A stretch of 64,000 nucleotides of DNA from Candidatus Sulfopaludibacter sp. SbA3 (GTDB lineage: Bacteria; Acidobacteriota; Vicinamibacteria; Vicinamibacterales; UBA2999): contig CAMDNQ010000014.1 in assembly GCA_945903265.1 (NCBI GenBank), forward strand, positions 1 to 64,000, written 5' to 3'. Under the pieces are notes generated by a model. That model ran no database searches and was not told the origin of the DNA. It saw only the letters and a program-made list of their open reading frames with translations. The position numbers and the translations under genes are program-made. Shown here piece after piece: positions 1 to 7,798 of the stretch (position 1 is the first letter of the stretch; every line of letters starts with the position of its first letter).

Positions 1-2052
1 AACGCAGCCATCAACGCCTCCGCCCTCGCCACCTCCGCCGCTGCCCCCACCGCCGTCTCCACCTCCGCCGCCGGGCCCCCCGCCGCCGCCCACGCTGGCG
101 CGGACGCCCTGCGCACCGAGCGGCGACACGATGTCGTCGCGCACCTCGCCCATCACGGCGAACTGGTCCCGATCCCGCGCCTCGATGGGGACCAGCTTGA
201 CGAAGAGCGATGCGTTGTTCTGCGTGCCCGCGCCGTCGCCGGCGACCGTCACCAGCGTGTAGGCGACCTCTGGGACCTGCCGGATGGCGGTGGCGATGCG
301 GTTGGCCATCAGCTCCGTCGCCTCGAGGCTCATGCCCTCGGGGGCGCGGACGCTGACGTCGAATCCCGACTGGTCGTCCTGCGTGATGAACGTGACACTC
401 ACCAGCCTGAACAGCGGAATACTCGAGAGCAGCACGAGCACGGCGAGGGACGCGACGACCGCGCGATGCGCCATCGACCAGTCCAGCATGCGTGCGTACG
501 TCCGATCGATCGGTCCAAAGAACTTCGAGTGCTTCGAATCATGCGCGCCGGCCTCGTCTCCCGCCCGTCTCCGCGCCGGCTTCAGCCATCGGGCACACAT
601 CATCGGTGTGAGCGTAAAGCTGACGAGCAGCGAGACCATGATGGCGAACGCCATCGTCAGGCCGAAGCTCTGCATGAAGCGTCCGACCATGCCGCTCATG
701 AAGGCGACGGGGACGAAGATGGCGACGAGCGACAGCGTTGTCGCGAGCACCGCAAGACCGATCTCCTGCGTTGCCGCCACCGCCGCTTCGGCGGGCGCCA
801 TCCCTTTTTCTTCGATGAACCGGTAAATGTTCTCCAGCACCACGATCGCGTCGTCGATGACGATACCCACCGAGAGCGTGAGCGCCAGCATGGTCAGCAT
901 GTTGAGCGTGAAGTCCATGTACCAGATGAGGCCGAAGGTCGTGACGATCGATGTCGGAATGGAGATCGCGGCGATGAACGTCGATCGCAGGTTGCCCAGG
1001 AAGAGCAGCACGACCAGCGCCGCCAGGATGGAGCCGACGATCAGGTGCTCCTGGACGCTTTCGATCGACGCTTCGATGAACTCGCCCTGGTCACGCACGA
1101 TCCGCACGGCGTATCCGGGCGGAAGCGTCCGCTCGAGTTCCGCAAGGCGGTCTTTGACGCCGTTCACGATCGCGACCGTGTTCATGCCTGACTGCTTCCG
1201 GATCTGCAGCAGCACGGTCGGATCGCCGTTGACGCTGGCGAGCGTGCCGGCGTCGGCCATGCCGTCTTCGATGCGCGCGACATCGCCAAGCAGCACCGGG
1301 TGGCCCGCCACCTCGCGGACGACGACGTCGGCGAATTCGGCTGGAGACTCGATGCGGCCCCGCGTGCGCATCGTGATCGACTGCGCCCCCTGTTCGATCC
1401 GGCCGCCGGGCACGTCGCTGTTCTGCGCCTGAAGAGCGCGCGACACGTCGTTGACGGTCAGCGTGTGCGCGAACATCTGATCGGCGTCGAGCCACACATT
1501 CAGCTGGCGCTGCCGTCCGCCGACAACCAGCACCTGGCCGACCCCCTCGGAGCTTTCCAGCTGCCGCCGCAGGATCTTGTCCGCGTACTCGGTGATGTCG
1601 CGGAGCGGCTTGTCGGCGGTCAGCGCGATGGTGAGCACCGGCTGGGCGTCGGGATCCCGCTTCTCGACCGTCGGCTGAGTGATGGTGCGCGGGAGCAGTG
1701 GCAGGATGCGGTTGACCTTGTCGCGCACTTCCTGCGTGGCAATGTCCGCATCCTTGTCCAGATTGAAACTGACGACGACCAGCGAGACGCCTTCAGACGA
1801 TGTCGACGTGAGGGTGTCGATGCCGCTGATGGTGTTGACGGCCTCCTCGATCTTGTCGGTGACTTCGCTTTCGACCTGTTCCGGCGCGGCACCCGGCAGG
1901 CGCGTCGTGACGACGATCGCGGGGAAGTCGACCTTGGGGAACTGATCGATGCCGAGCTGCATGAACGAGAAACCGCCGATGACCGTCAGCGAGAGGATCA
2001 GGACCGATGCGAACACCGGCCGGCGGACGCAGAGCGCGGCAAGCCACTGCAT
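1..2052 (-). CDS. RND efflux transporter, AcrB/MexB type (3' end beyond window)
   Basis: Inner-membrane proton-driven pump of the hydrophobe/amphiphile efflux family; the N-terminal 684 residues are in the window and the rest lies beyond base 1. The protein starts MQWLAALCVRRPVFASVL, the usual first transmembrane helix. A TM4 motif with adjacent aspartates (about D400-D401, in GIVIDDAIVVLEN) matches the proton-relay pair of AcrB. The porter domain follows from about residue 560. From about residue 655 to the window edge the sequence is almost pure glycine (roughly 24 of 30 residues, bases 1-90), where AcrB has ordinary PC1/PC2 sequence. The start lies three bases after the stop of the adaptor gene, so the two are probably translationally coupled. 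Drug or solvent efflux is likely; the substrate cannot be told from sequence. Confidence 0.93.
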   Translation of the reverse strand, partial: MQWLAALCVRRPVFASVLILSLTVIGGFSFMQLGIDQFPKVDFPAIVVTTRLPGAAPEQVESEVTDKIEEAVNTISGIDTLTSTSSEGVSLVVVSFNLDKDADIATQEVRDKVNRILPLLPRTITQPTVEKRDPDAQPVLTIALTADKPLRDITEYADKILRRQLESSEGVGQVLVVGGRQRQLNVWLDADQMFAHTLTVNDVSRALQAQNSDVPGGRIEQGAQSITMRTRGRIESPAEFADVVVREVAGHPVLLGDVARIEDGMADAGTLASVNGDPTVLLQIRKQSGMNTVAIVNGVKDRLAELERTLPPGYAVRIVRDQGEFIEASIESVQEHLIVGSILAALVVLLFLGNLRSTFIAAISIPTSIVTTFGLIWYMDFTLNMLTMLALTLSVGIVIDDAIVVLENIYRFIEEKGMAPAEAAVAATQEIGLAVLATTLSLVAIFVPVAFMSGMVGRFMQSFGLTMAFAIMVSLLVSFTLTPMMCARWLKPARRRAGDEAGAHDSKHSKFFGPIDRTYARMLDWSMAHRAVVASLAVLVLLSSIPLFRLVSVTFITQDDQSGFDVSVRAPEGMSLEATELMANRIATAIRQVPEVAYTLVTVAGDGAGTQNNASLFVKLVPIEARDRDQFAVMGEVRDDIVSPLGAQGVRASVGGGGGPGGGGGDGGGGSGGGGEGGGVDGCV

Positions 2053-2055
2053 GCG

Positions 2056-3321
2056 TTATCTCGTTCCCGTCACGCGCACGCCATCGGCGAGCTGCGCGAC
2101 GTTGCTGGTGGCGACCGCCTCGCCAGCCTTCACGCCGGACGTGATCTCGATCAGGTCTCCAACCGTTTCACCGGTGGTGACGATGCGTTCTTCGGCCGAC
2201 CCGTCGGGAGACACGACATAGGCGCGTGCGGTGTCTGAGTCGCTGCGAAGCGCGCTGCGTGGCACGAGCACCGCGGGTGTCTGCGACGCCTGTTCGATGC
2301 GCGCCGTGGCGAACTGCCCGGGCTTCAGTTCACCCGATTCGTTGGGCACGACGGCCTCGATGATGAGCGCGCGCGAATCGGTCTGCACCGCAGGCGAGAC
2401 GTAGCGGATTCTGCCCGTGAAGGGCCGGCCCGGATACCCATCCACGTCGAGCGTCACCGAGCGGCCGACAGCGATGGTGGAGATGTACTGCCCGGGCACG
2501 GTGAGCTCCACGCGCAGGGGACTGATGCGCATCACGGAGGCGACCTTCGTGCCCCGGACGGCATAGTCACCCACTGACACGAGCCGCTGGTCGACGACAC
2601 CGTCGAACGGTGCGCGCACGATCGTATCGGCGAGCGCTTTACGTGCCAGCGCCATCCGCGCGCGAGAGGCGAGCAGGGACTGGTACTGCTGTTCCGCACT
2701 GTTGCGTGCGATGTCGAACTGGCGTCGCGTGACCTCCGCCTGCGCCCGGTTCCTGTCGAAGTCGGCCTGCGGAAGGAGCTGTTTGTCCACGAGCATCCGG
2801 GCGCGATCGAGCTCGAGCTGTGCGAGGTCGGACGAGGCGCGTGCGTTGACGACTTCCGGGACGCGGTCAATTTCAAACGTGGCGCCGCGCGCCAGTCCGA
2901 GCCGTGCCTCGATCTGCGCGACATTCGCCGCCGCCTCGTCAGCCTGCGCGCGAACCTCGGCATCGTCAATCTGGACGAGTGCGGTGCCGGCGCTGACGCG
3001 CGTGCCGCGCTCCACAGGAGTCGAGACGATGCGGCCCGCGATTTCCGCGGAGACATCTGCCTGTTCCTGCGCGGAGAGCGTTCCGCTGACGGCCACAAAT
3101 CTCGAGATCGGACGCTCGACCGCATCGGCGACGGACGCCTGCACCGTGCGCACGGCGGTGGCCGCGGCGGTCTCGACCTCGGGGTCCGCGGCGCTATCGC
3201 AGCCAGCTGCAAGAAGCGCCGGAGTGAGAAGAAGGCAGAGGAGGCGTGGAAAACGAGTCAAAGGGATGTGTCCAGTATGGTGGCTACAGTCTTTACGTGA
3301 GAACTCAGCCCAACGATTCAT
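2056..3321 (-). CDS. RND efflux periplasmic adaptor (membrane fusion lipoprotein)
   Basis: AcrA/MexA-type adaptor that links the RND pump to an outer-membrane channel. A lipobox (LLAAGC) marks it as a lipoprotein. After it come a biotinyl-lipoyl-like half (VSAEIAGRIVSTPVERGTR), a helical hairpin (about 100 residues rich in A, R, Q, E), the second lipoyl half (IVRAPFDGVVDQRLVSVGD) and the beta-barrel and membrane-proximal domains. ATG at 3321 gives 421 residues with a long N-tail before the signal peptide. A TTG at 3261 would give MTRFPRLLCLLL directly before the lipobox and is an attractive alternative, though neither has a strong Shine-Dalgarno site. It is transcribed away from the MarR gene and toward the pump gene. 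Confidence 0.92.
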   Translation of the reverse strand: MNRWAEFSRKDCSHHTGHIPLTRFPRLLCLLLTPALLAAGCDSAADPEVETAAATAVRTVQASVADAVERPISRFVAVSGTLSAQEQADVSAEIAGRIVSTPVERGTRVSAGTALVQIDDAEVRAQADEAAANVAQIEARLGLARGATFEIDRVPEVVNARASSDLAQLELDRARMLVDKQLLPQADFDRNRAQAEVTRRQFDIARNSAEQQYQSLLASRARMALARKALADTIVRAPFDGVVDQRLVSVGDYAVRGTKVASVMRISPLRVELTVPGQYISTIAVGRSVTLDVDGYPGRPFTGRIRYVSPAVQTDSRALIIEAVVPNESGELKPGQFATARIEQASQTPAVLVPRSALRSDSDTARAYVVSPDGSAEERIVTTGETVGDLIEITSGVKAGEAVATSNVAQLADGVRVTGTR

Positions 3322-3341
3322 GAGCCGTCTTCTCGACCGGC

Positions 3342-3369
3342 TTGTAAACGCCAGCCATGTATGTATAAT
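3342..3369 (+). promoter_or_regulatory. Promoter of the MarR gene (leaderless)
   Basis: A -35 TTGTAA (3342-3347), 16-base spacer and perfect -10 TATAAT (3364-3369) place the expected transcription start on the A of the ATG at 3376. This rules out the upstream in-frame ATG at 3361, which lies inside the promoter, and implies a leaderless mRNA. Confidence 0.7.
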
Positions 3370-3380
3370 GCATATATGCA
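3369..3380. promoter_or_regulatory. Palindromic operator candidate, MarR type
   Basis: TGCATATATGCA is a perfect 12-base palindrome covering the end of the -10 box, the transcription start and the start codon of the MarR gene. A bound dimer there would block RNA polymerase, so autorepression is likely (inference). The neighbouring CATGTATG (3356-3363) recurs at 3833-3840 before the DoxX-like gene. Confidence 0.55.
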
Positions 3381-3810
3381 CGATGTGCAACCGAATCCGC
3401 GAGGGCAGCTCACGGCCCTGCTTCATACGGCAGGCGCCATTCAGGCGCATGCCGAAATGAAGCTCGCGGGGATTGGCCTGTCCCTGGCCAAACTGGGTGC
3501 ACTGACCGCGCTCAGCGCGGCGGGGGAGTCGATGCCGCTCAGTCAACTGGCCGAGCGGTTGTCGTGCGTCAAGTCGAACATCACGCAGCTCGTCGATCGC
3601 CTGGAAGCCGACGGTCTGGTCGCGCGCGCGCCAGACCCGAATGACAGGCGCGGACGGCTCGCGGTGCTCACACCGGCCGGCCGCGACGCGTTCGAGAAGG
3701 GAACCCGCATCTATGTCGAAACCGAACGGGATCTTCTGTCGGGACTCGATCCGGCGGAAGCCCGCCAGCTCGCGGCGTTGATGGAGAAGCTCGAACGCCG
3801 GAGTTCGTAG
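3376..3810 (+). CDS. MarR family transcriptional regulator
   Basis: A 144-residue winged-helix regulator. The helix-turn-helix is LSQLAERLSCVKSNITQLVD and the wing contains DPNDRRGRLAVLTPAGR, the classical MarR D-x-R arrangement; the ends form the dimerisation helices. Its divergent position next to an RND pump and adaptor is the standard layout for a local repressor that is released by a toxic ligand. The start at 3376 is chosen from the promoter, which would begin transcription on this ATG. A palindrome overlapping the start suggests autoregulation, and a similar element lies before the downstream DoxX-like gene. Confidence 0.9.
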   Translation: MHDVQPNPRGQLTALLHTAGAIQAHAEMKLAGIGLSLAKLGALTALSAAGESMPLSQLAERLSCVKSNITQLVDRLEADGLVARAPDPNDRRGRLAVLTPAGRDAFEKGTRIYVETERDLLSGLDPAEARQLAALMEKLERRSS

Positions 3811-3818
3811 CTTTTTTT
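3787..3818 (+). terminator. Intrinsic terminator after the MarR gene
   Basis: Stem AAGCTCGAAC (3787-3796), loop GCCGGA, and returning strand GTTCG-T-AGCTT with one bulged base (3803-3813), followed by seven T (3812-3818). The stem overlaps the last codons and stop of the MarR gene, so termination is built into the coding end. Confidence 0.7.
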
Positions 3819-3832
3819 AAACGTATTTAGTT

Positions 3833-3844
3833 CATGTATGCATA
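3833..3844. promoter_or_regulatory. Second operator-like element before the DoxX gene
   Basis: CATGTATGCATA contains the palindrome TATGCATA (3837-3844) and repeats the CATGTATG seen at the MarR promoter. It lies after the terminator and before the Shine-Dalgarno of the DoxX-like gene, so the same regulator may control that gene. Inference from sequence similarity only. Confidence 0.4.
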
Positions 3845-3873
3845 GTCCATCGGTAAATCAGAGGAGAAGACAG

Positions 3874-4293
3874 ATGACCAAATCAACTTCAGTTATTCGA
3901 ACCGTCGCGGTGTGGATCGCTCAGATCGGAGTGGCGGGGATGTTCCTGCTCGCGGGCGGATCGAAGATCGCCGGCGCCGCCATGCACGTGCAGTTGTTCG
4001 ACGCCATTGGCATCGGGCAGTGGTTCCGCTACCTCACCGGCTCAATCGAGGTGACCGCCGCGGTGCTGCTGCTCATTCCGCAGCTCGCGATCGTGGGCGC
4101 GCTGCTGGCCATCCCCACGATGGTCGGCGCGATCGCCACACACCTGTTCATTGTCGGTGGATCCGCGCTGCTCCCCAGCGTCCTGCTCGCCGCCTCGCTG
4201 GGCATCGTGTGGGCTCGCCGGCGACAGCTCACAACGTTCATCCCTGGAATCACCGCCGGCGGTTCCGGTCTAGAATTCCGCACACATGCCTAA
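3874..4293 (+). CDS. DoxX-like family membrane protein
   Basis: A 139-residue protein with four hydrophobic segments; the first contains VAGMFLLAGGSKIAGA, typical of DoxX/DoxX-like proteins. These small inner-membrane proteins are linked in other bacteria to redox or stress functions, but most have no proven role. The start at 3874 is supported by GAGGAGA at 3861-3867; an upstream ATG at 3838 would overlap the probable operator. It overlaps the next gene by eight bases. Context suggests membership in the MarR regulon. Confidence 0.8.
   Translation: MTKSTSVIRTVAVWIAQIGVAGMFLLAGGSKIAGAAMHVQLFDAIGIGQWFRYLTGSIEVTAAVLLLIPQLAIVGALLAIPTMVGAIATHLFIVGGSALLPSVLLAASLGIVWARRRQLTTFIPGITAGGSGLEFRTHA
4271..4276 (+). 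promoter_or_regulatory. -10 box TAGAAT close to the start at 4286
   Basis: TAGAAT matches the -10 consensus at five of six positions. The predicted transcription start (about 4283) leaves a leader of about three bases before the ATG at 4286, which has no Shine-Dalgarno. It lies within the 3' end of the DoxX-like gene. Confidence 0.45.
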
Positions 4294-5062
4294 GACGTGC
4301 AAGGTGGTGAGGCTGGGCGGGCTCTGTGTCCTGGCAGTCATGTTGAGTCAGGTGTCCGCGGGTGCCCAGACGCCGGGCATTCCGCGCACGCCTGACGGCA
4401 AGCCCGATCTCTCAGGCATCTGGCAGGCGTTCGGCACGACAGCGAACGACAACCTCCTGTCGCATTCCGCCAGCAAGGATGGTCCCGCCGGGCTGGGCGT
4501 GGTCGACGGCGACGAGATCCCGTACCTGCCCGAGGCGCTCAAGAGGAAGCAGGAGAACGCCGCCAGCCGTGCGACTCGCGACACGGAGGGGAAGTGCTAT
4601 CTGCCCGGGATCCCTCGCATCACCTACATGCCGTTCCCGTTTCAGATCGTCCAGATGCCGGGCGTCACGACGATCCTGTACGAGTACCTCCACGCGGTTC
4701 GCCACATCCACACCAACGGGACATCGCATCCGAAAGGGCCGATCGAATGGTGGATGGGGGATTCGCGCGGGCGCTGGGAGGGGGACACGTTCGTCGTGGA
4801 CGTTGTCCATTTCACCGCCGACACCTGGTTCGATCGCGCCGGCAACCATCACAGCGAGGCGCTGCACGTCGTGGAGCGGTACACGCTCACCGATCGGGAT
4901 CACATCCGCTACGAGGTGACCGTCGAGGATCCGAAGGTGTTCACGCGTCCGTGGACGATGCGGATGACGCTGTACCGCCGGACCGAGCCGAATTTCCAGC
5001 TCCTCGATTACGACTGCTACACGTTCGAGTGGGAGCAGTACTATCCGTATCCGGGGTTATAG
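4286..5062 (+). CDS. Exported protein, unnamed paralogous family (member 1)
   Basis: A 258-residue protein with a signal peptide (VRLGGLCVLAVMLSQVSAGA). I do not recognise a named domain. It is clearly related to the products at 5092-5928 and 12969-13715. All three share a P-D-G/x-x-P-D-L/V-x-G-x-W start, a conserved cysteine followed by P-G-(I/V)-P-R, aromatic-rich P-F-x-I/V-V-x-P/Q, then WxGDxRGRWEGD-like and TRPWTMR-like stretches. The D-G/N-R-W-E/D-G-x-x-x-(I/V)-(V/E) core suggests a beta-rich fold. This family is, as far as I know, common in Acidobacteriota and uncharacterised. Two further genes follow on the same strand with short gaps. Confidence 0.75.
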   Translation: MPKTCKVVRLGGLCVLAVMLSQVSAGAQTPGIPRTPDGKPDLSGIWQAFGTTANDNLLSHSASKDGPAGLGVVDGDEIPYLPEALKRKQENAASRATRDTEGKCYLPGIPRITYMPFPFQIVQMPGVTTILYEYLHAVRHIHTNGTSHPKGPIEWWMGDSRGRWEGDTFVVDVVHFTADTWFDRAGNHHSEALHVVERYTLTDRDHIRYEVTVEDPKVFTRPWTMRMTLYRRTEPNFQLLDYDCYTFEWEQYYPYPGL

Positions 5063-5089
5063 GGAAAAGGGCAAAGGGAAAAGGGAAAA
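5062..5089 (+). repeat. Tandem heptamer array (GGGAAAA x4)
   Basis: Four adjacent seven-base units, GGGAAAA, GGGCAAA, GGGAAAA, GGGAAAA, fill the space between two paralogous genes. The last unit lies three to nine bases before the ATG at 5092 and can act as its Shine-Dalgarno (AAGGG). Two other heptamer arrays occur at 13719-13739 and 63724-63776. Confidence 0.85.
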
Positions 5090-5091
5090 CT

Positions 5092-5928
5092 ATGACGTTG
5101 CACAACGCCCTGATGGCTTCGGGGATTGGCGCGGCACTGTTCGCCGTGTCGCTTTCCGCGCAGGCCCCGCCACCGCAGATGCCCGCCAAGCCGTGGCCGC
5201 CCGCGCGGCTGGCGGATGGACAGCCGGACGTGCAGGGCTCCTGGCGCTCCATCAACGGCGGCACGCATTCGATCGATCCGGCCAAGAGCAGCAATACCGA
5301 CTTCGAAGAACGCCTGAGCGGAAAAGTCACGCCGACCGTCAGCCGGGTTGTGGATCCCGTCGACGGGCACATTCCGTATCAGCCGTGGGCGGCGGCGCTG
5401 CAGAAGGGTCTGCAGGCCGCGTACGAGAATCCCACGAAGCCCGAACACATCGATACGCAGACGCGCTGCTTCGTGCCCGGCGTGCCTCGGCTCTACTACT
5501 TCCCGACGTTCCGGATTCTTCAACCGCCAGGCAGCGTGATCATGGTGTGGGATGAGTACCACGCGTTCCGTGTGATTCCGCTCGACGGCCGTCCGCACGT
5601 CGGCTCCGGCGTCAAGCTGTGGGTGGGCGACGGGCGCGGCCGGTGGGAAGGGACTACGCTGATCGTCGAGACGACGAACGTCAAGGCGAAGTCGCGGCTC
5701 GACGTCGTCGGCGACTTTTTCAGCGACAAGGCGCGCATCACCGAGCGCTTCGTCTTGGTCGACGGCAATACCCTGAACTACGAGGCGACGATTACCGACC
5801 CGACGGTGTTCACCCGTCCCTGGACGATGCGCGTGACGCAGCGGCGGATGCCGGACGAAGAGTTCTGGGAGTGGGCGTGCCACGAAGGCGAGCGCGATGC
5901 CGCGGTCACAGCGGGCACCGACAAGTAA
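5092..5928 (+). CDS. Exported protein, unnamed paralogous family (member 2)
   Basis: A 278-residue protein with a signal peptide (ALMASGIGAALFAVSLSAQA). It is a paralogue of the preceding gene: QPDVQGSWRS, CFVPGVPRLYYFP, VWDEYHAF, WVGDGRGRWEGTTLIVE and FTRPWTMRVTQ line up with the equivalent motifs. It carries an N-terminal insertion of about 40 residues relative to member 3. The ATG at 5092 is preceded by the purine heptamer array that supplies the ribosome-binding site. Location is probably periplasmic. Function unknown; tandem duplication with the upstream gene is likely. Confidence 0.75.
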   Translation: MTLHNALMASGIGAALFAVSLSAQAPPPQMPAKPWPPARLADGQPDVQGSWRSINGGTHSIDPAKSSNTDFEERLSGKVTPTVSRVVDPVDGHIPYQPWAAALQKGLQAAYENPTKPEHIDTQTRCFVPGVPRLYYFPTFRILQPPGSVIMVWDEYHAFRVIPLDGRPHVGSGVKLWVGDGRGRWEGTTLIVETTNVKAKSRLDVVGDFFSDKARITERFVLVDGNTLNYEATITDPTVFTRPWTMRVTQRRMPDEEFWEWACHEGERDAAVTAGTDK

Positions 5929-5937
5929 CCGGCCCAG

Positions 5938-6324
5938 ATGAAATTTCTTTTCCGCGTCCTCGTGAACATGGCGGCCCTCTGGGTCGCCACCCGCGTCGTC
6001 CCTGGCGTGACGCACGACGGCAGCTGGCTGACGTTGATCGTGGTGGCCATCGTGTTTGGCGTCGTGAACACGATCGTCGGCGCCATCACCAAGGTGCTGA
6101 CGTTTCCGATTATCGTCGTCACACTCGGCCTCTTCCTGCTCGTCATCAACGGCGCGATGCTGTGGCTGACGAGCCGCATCGCCGACGCGCTGGATCTCGG
6201 CTTCTCCGTGAGCGGATTCTGGCCGGCGTTCTGGGGCGCGCTTGTCGTGAGCGTGGTGAGCGGCGTGCTGGGCTGGATGGTCGCGAGCTCCGACCGCGAG
6301 CGGACGTACCGGACGGGCCGGTAG
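5938..6324 (+). CDS. Phage holin family 4 / YvlD-like membrane protein
   Basis: A 128-residue protein with four hydrophobic helices. The KVLTFPIIVVTLGLFLLVIN stretch is the hallmark of Pfam Phage_Hol_4_2 (YvlD family), small chromosomal inner-membrane proteins of unknown function. Despite the name there are no phage genes nearby. The length is normal for the family and the gene follows the previous stop by nine bases, so co-transcription is likely. Confidence 0.88.
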   Translation: MKFLFRVLVNMAALWVATRVVPGVTHDGSWLTLIVVAIVFGVVNTIVGAITKVLTFPIIVVTLGLFLLVINGAMLWLTSRIADALDLGFSVSGFWPAFWGALVVSVVSGVLGWMVASSDRERTYRTGR

Positions 6325-6332
6325 GCGGGCCG

Positions 6333-7298
6333 TTAGTTTGTGGTCACGCCGCTCAACGTAGCGGCCAGGCGGCTCAGCTCCAGCGCGTACTCGGCCCACC
6401 AGCTCCCGGACTGAGGGCCACCGCCGCACGTCCCGTCGGATTCTCCGGGACGCTTCACCCACAGGAACGCGTCGACAAGCGGATGTCCCGTATTCGTCGT
6501 CGGCGTCACACCGAGCGCACGGCCGCGCGGGTTGCACCACTGCGCGGTGTCGGTGGGGGGTATCCCGTTCCGGCTCGTATCGATGATGAAGTGCTTGCCG
6601 CCCACCAGGCGCGACAGCTGCTCGCCATAGGCGATGTTCCCCGAGGTCGCCTGCACGTTCGAGACGTTGAGGGCGAAGCCATCCGCCATCGCGATGCCCG
6701 CCTGATTCAGCCGGGTCGCCATCGTGGCCGCCGACTGCCATTTCGCGTGGCCCGCATCGATATAGACGTTCGCGCCGGCCTCTTTCAGCTCCTCGACGGC
6801 CCCCCGAATCAGCATGACGCGCTCCCGCTGCCGAGCGGCGTCAAGACACCCCATCCCCGCCAGCGCGTCTGGCTCGAGAATGACGATCGCGCGGCGGCTC
6901 CTGATGCCGAGCGCCATGTCCTCGATCCACCGGCTGTACGCCGCCGAGGTGGTCAGGCCTCCGGCCGAATAGGATCCGCAGTCACGATGCGGAATGTTGT
7001 ACGCCACGAACACGGGAAGCGCGCCGGCGCCTGTGATCGTGGTGACGGCCTGGTTGACCTCGCGCTGCACGTTCGTCACCCAGCTGCCGAGCCAGACCGC
7101 CATCGGCTGATTGGCGATGCGCGCCACCAGCTCCGCGTCAGCCGGCCGTGAACGTCTCCACGTTTCGGCCTGTCGCTTCGCCAGTGAATTGGGATCGACG
7201 TACAGCGGCTGTCCCGCAAACGGATTCGTCGTCTGGGCGACGAGAAAGGTCTGGAGGAGCAGCGCGGTGGTGTACGAGCCGCGGTTAGTGCGTCTCAT
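6333..7298 (-). CDS. Glycoside hydrolase family 6 (endoglucanase/cellobiohydrolase)
   Basis: A 321-residue secreted enzyme that would hydrolyse beta-1,4-glucan with inversion. A short hydrophobic N-terminus (TTALLLQTFLVAQT) serves as signal peptide. GH6 landmarks are in order: PVFVAYNIPHRDCGSYSAGG with D106, VILEPDALAG with the general-acid D144, the D-A-G-H-x-x-W stretch near 181-187, and WVKRPGESDGTC with D288. The catalytic domain is complete with no cellulose-binding module or linker. The gene start overlaps the end of the upstream gene on the same strand by 14 bases, so the pair is probably one operon. Confidence 0.92.
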   Translation of the reverse strand: MRRTNRGSYTTALLLQTFLVAQTTNPFAGQPLYVDPNSLAKRQAETWRRSRPADAELVARIANQPMAVWLGSWVTNVQREVNQAVTTITGAGALPVFVAYNIPHRDCGSYSAGGLTTSAAYSRWIEDMALGIRSRRAIVILEPDALAGMGCLDAARQRERVMLIRGAVEELKEAGANVYIDAGHAKWQSAATMATRLNQAGIAMADGFALNVSNVQATSGNIAYGEQLSRLVGGKHFIIDTSRNGIPPTDTAQWCNPRGRALGVTPTTNTGHPLVDAFLWVKRPGESDGTCGGGPQSGSWWAEYALELSRLAATLSGVTTN

Positions 7299-7689
7299 CT
7301 CCCTGCCCGCGTTGCTCTACGAGATTCGTGAGCCGGCCGAGCAGGATTCGTGACGCGCGAAGATCGCGGTGGGACTTCACGAAGAGCTCGGAGAGGTCTC
7401 CGGCGCCCCAGAGGAGTCCCGCGAAGATGACGAGGCGGATCGCCTCGGCCGTCAGCACCCCGACCGAGATCTCGACGGTGCTCGTGATTCCGAGGAACAC
7501 CTGCATCGCCATGAGGAAGACGAGCAGTGCCGACAGCACCCGGAACAGCTTGGCGATCCAGTGAAGCCCCGTCACCTGCTCGATGTCCGACTCGCGGGCG
7601 GGTACGCCGGCAACGGCCGGCCCTTTTTTCAACCTGAAGATCCGGCGGTCGGGGTTCAACGGCGCCTCATAGCTCTGCGGGTCGGGCAT
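7285..7689 (-). CDS. Two-helix membrane protein of unknown function
   Basis: A 134-residue protein with a polar N-terminal third and two predicted transmembrane helices (LFRVLSALLVFLMAMQVFLG and VLTAEAIRLVIFAGLLWGAG), ending in a charged tail. I do not recognise the family. Start at 7689 (MPDPQSYEAPLNPDR). Its 3' end overlaps the GH6 gene by 14 bases. It is divergent from the M23 peptidase gene at 7799; the 109 bases between them show no clear promoter to me. Confidence 0.7.
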   Translation of the reverse strand: MPDPQSYEAPLNPDRRIFRLKKGPAVAGVPARESDIEQVTGLHWIAKLFRVLSALLVFLMAMQVFLGITSTVEISVGVLTAEAIRLVIFAGLLWGAGDLSELFVKSHRDLRASRILLGRLTNLVEQRGQGDETH

Positions 7690-7798
7690 GGTCCAGGTAC
7701 TCCTCGACCTCCACGACGACGCAAGCGGACTGCCAGTGTCTGCAGGCGCGGGCACTGGCGGGAGGCCGATGCGGATGCGACACTGAGTCATCCCGCCA

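Noticed and set aside
3361-3375. Start of the MarR gene at ATG 3361
   Set aside because: This ATG lies within the -10 region. The expected transcript begins at 3376.
5938-6324. Prophage marker (phage holin)
   Set aside because: The family name is historical. No endolysin, integrase or structural phage gene is nearby, and YvlD-type proteins are ordinary chromosomal genes.
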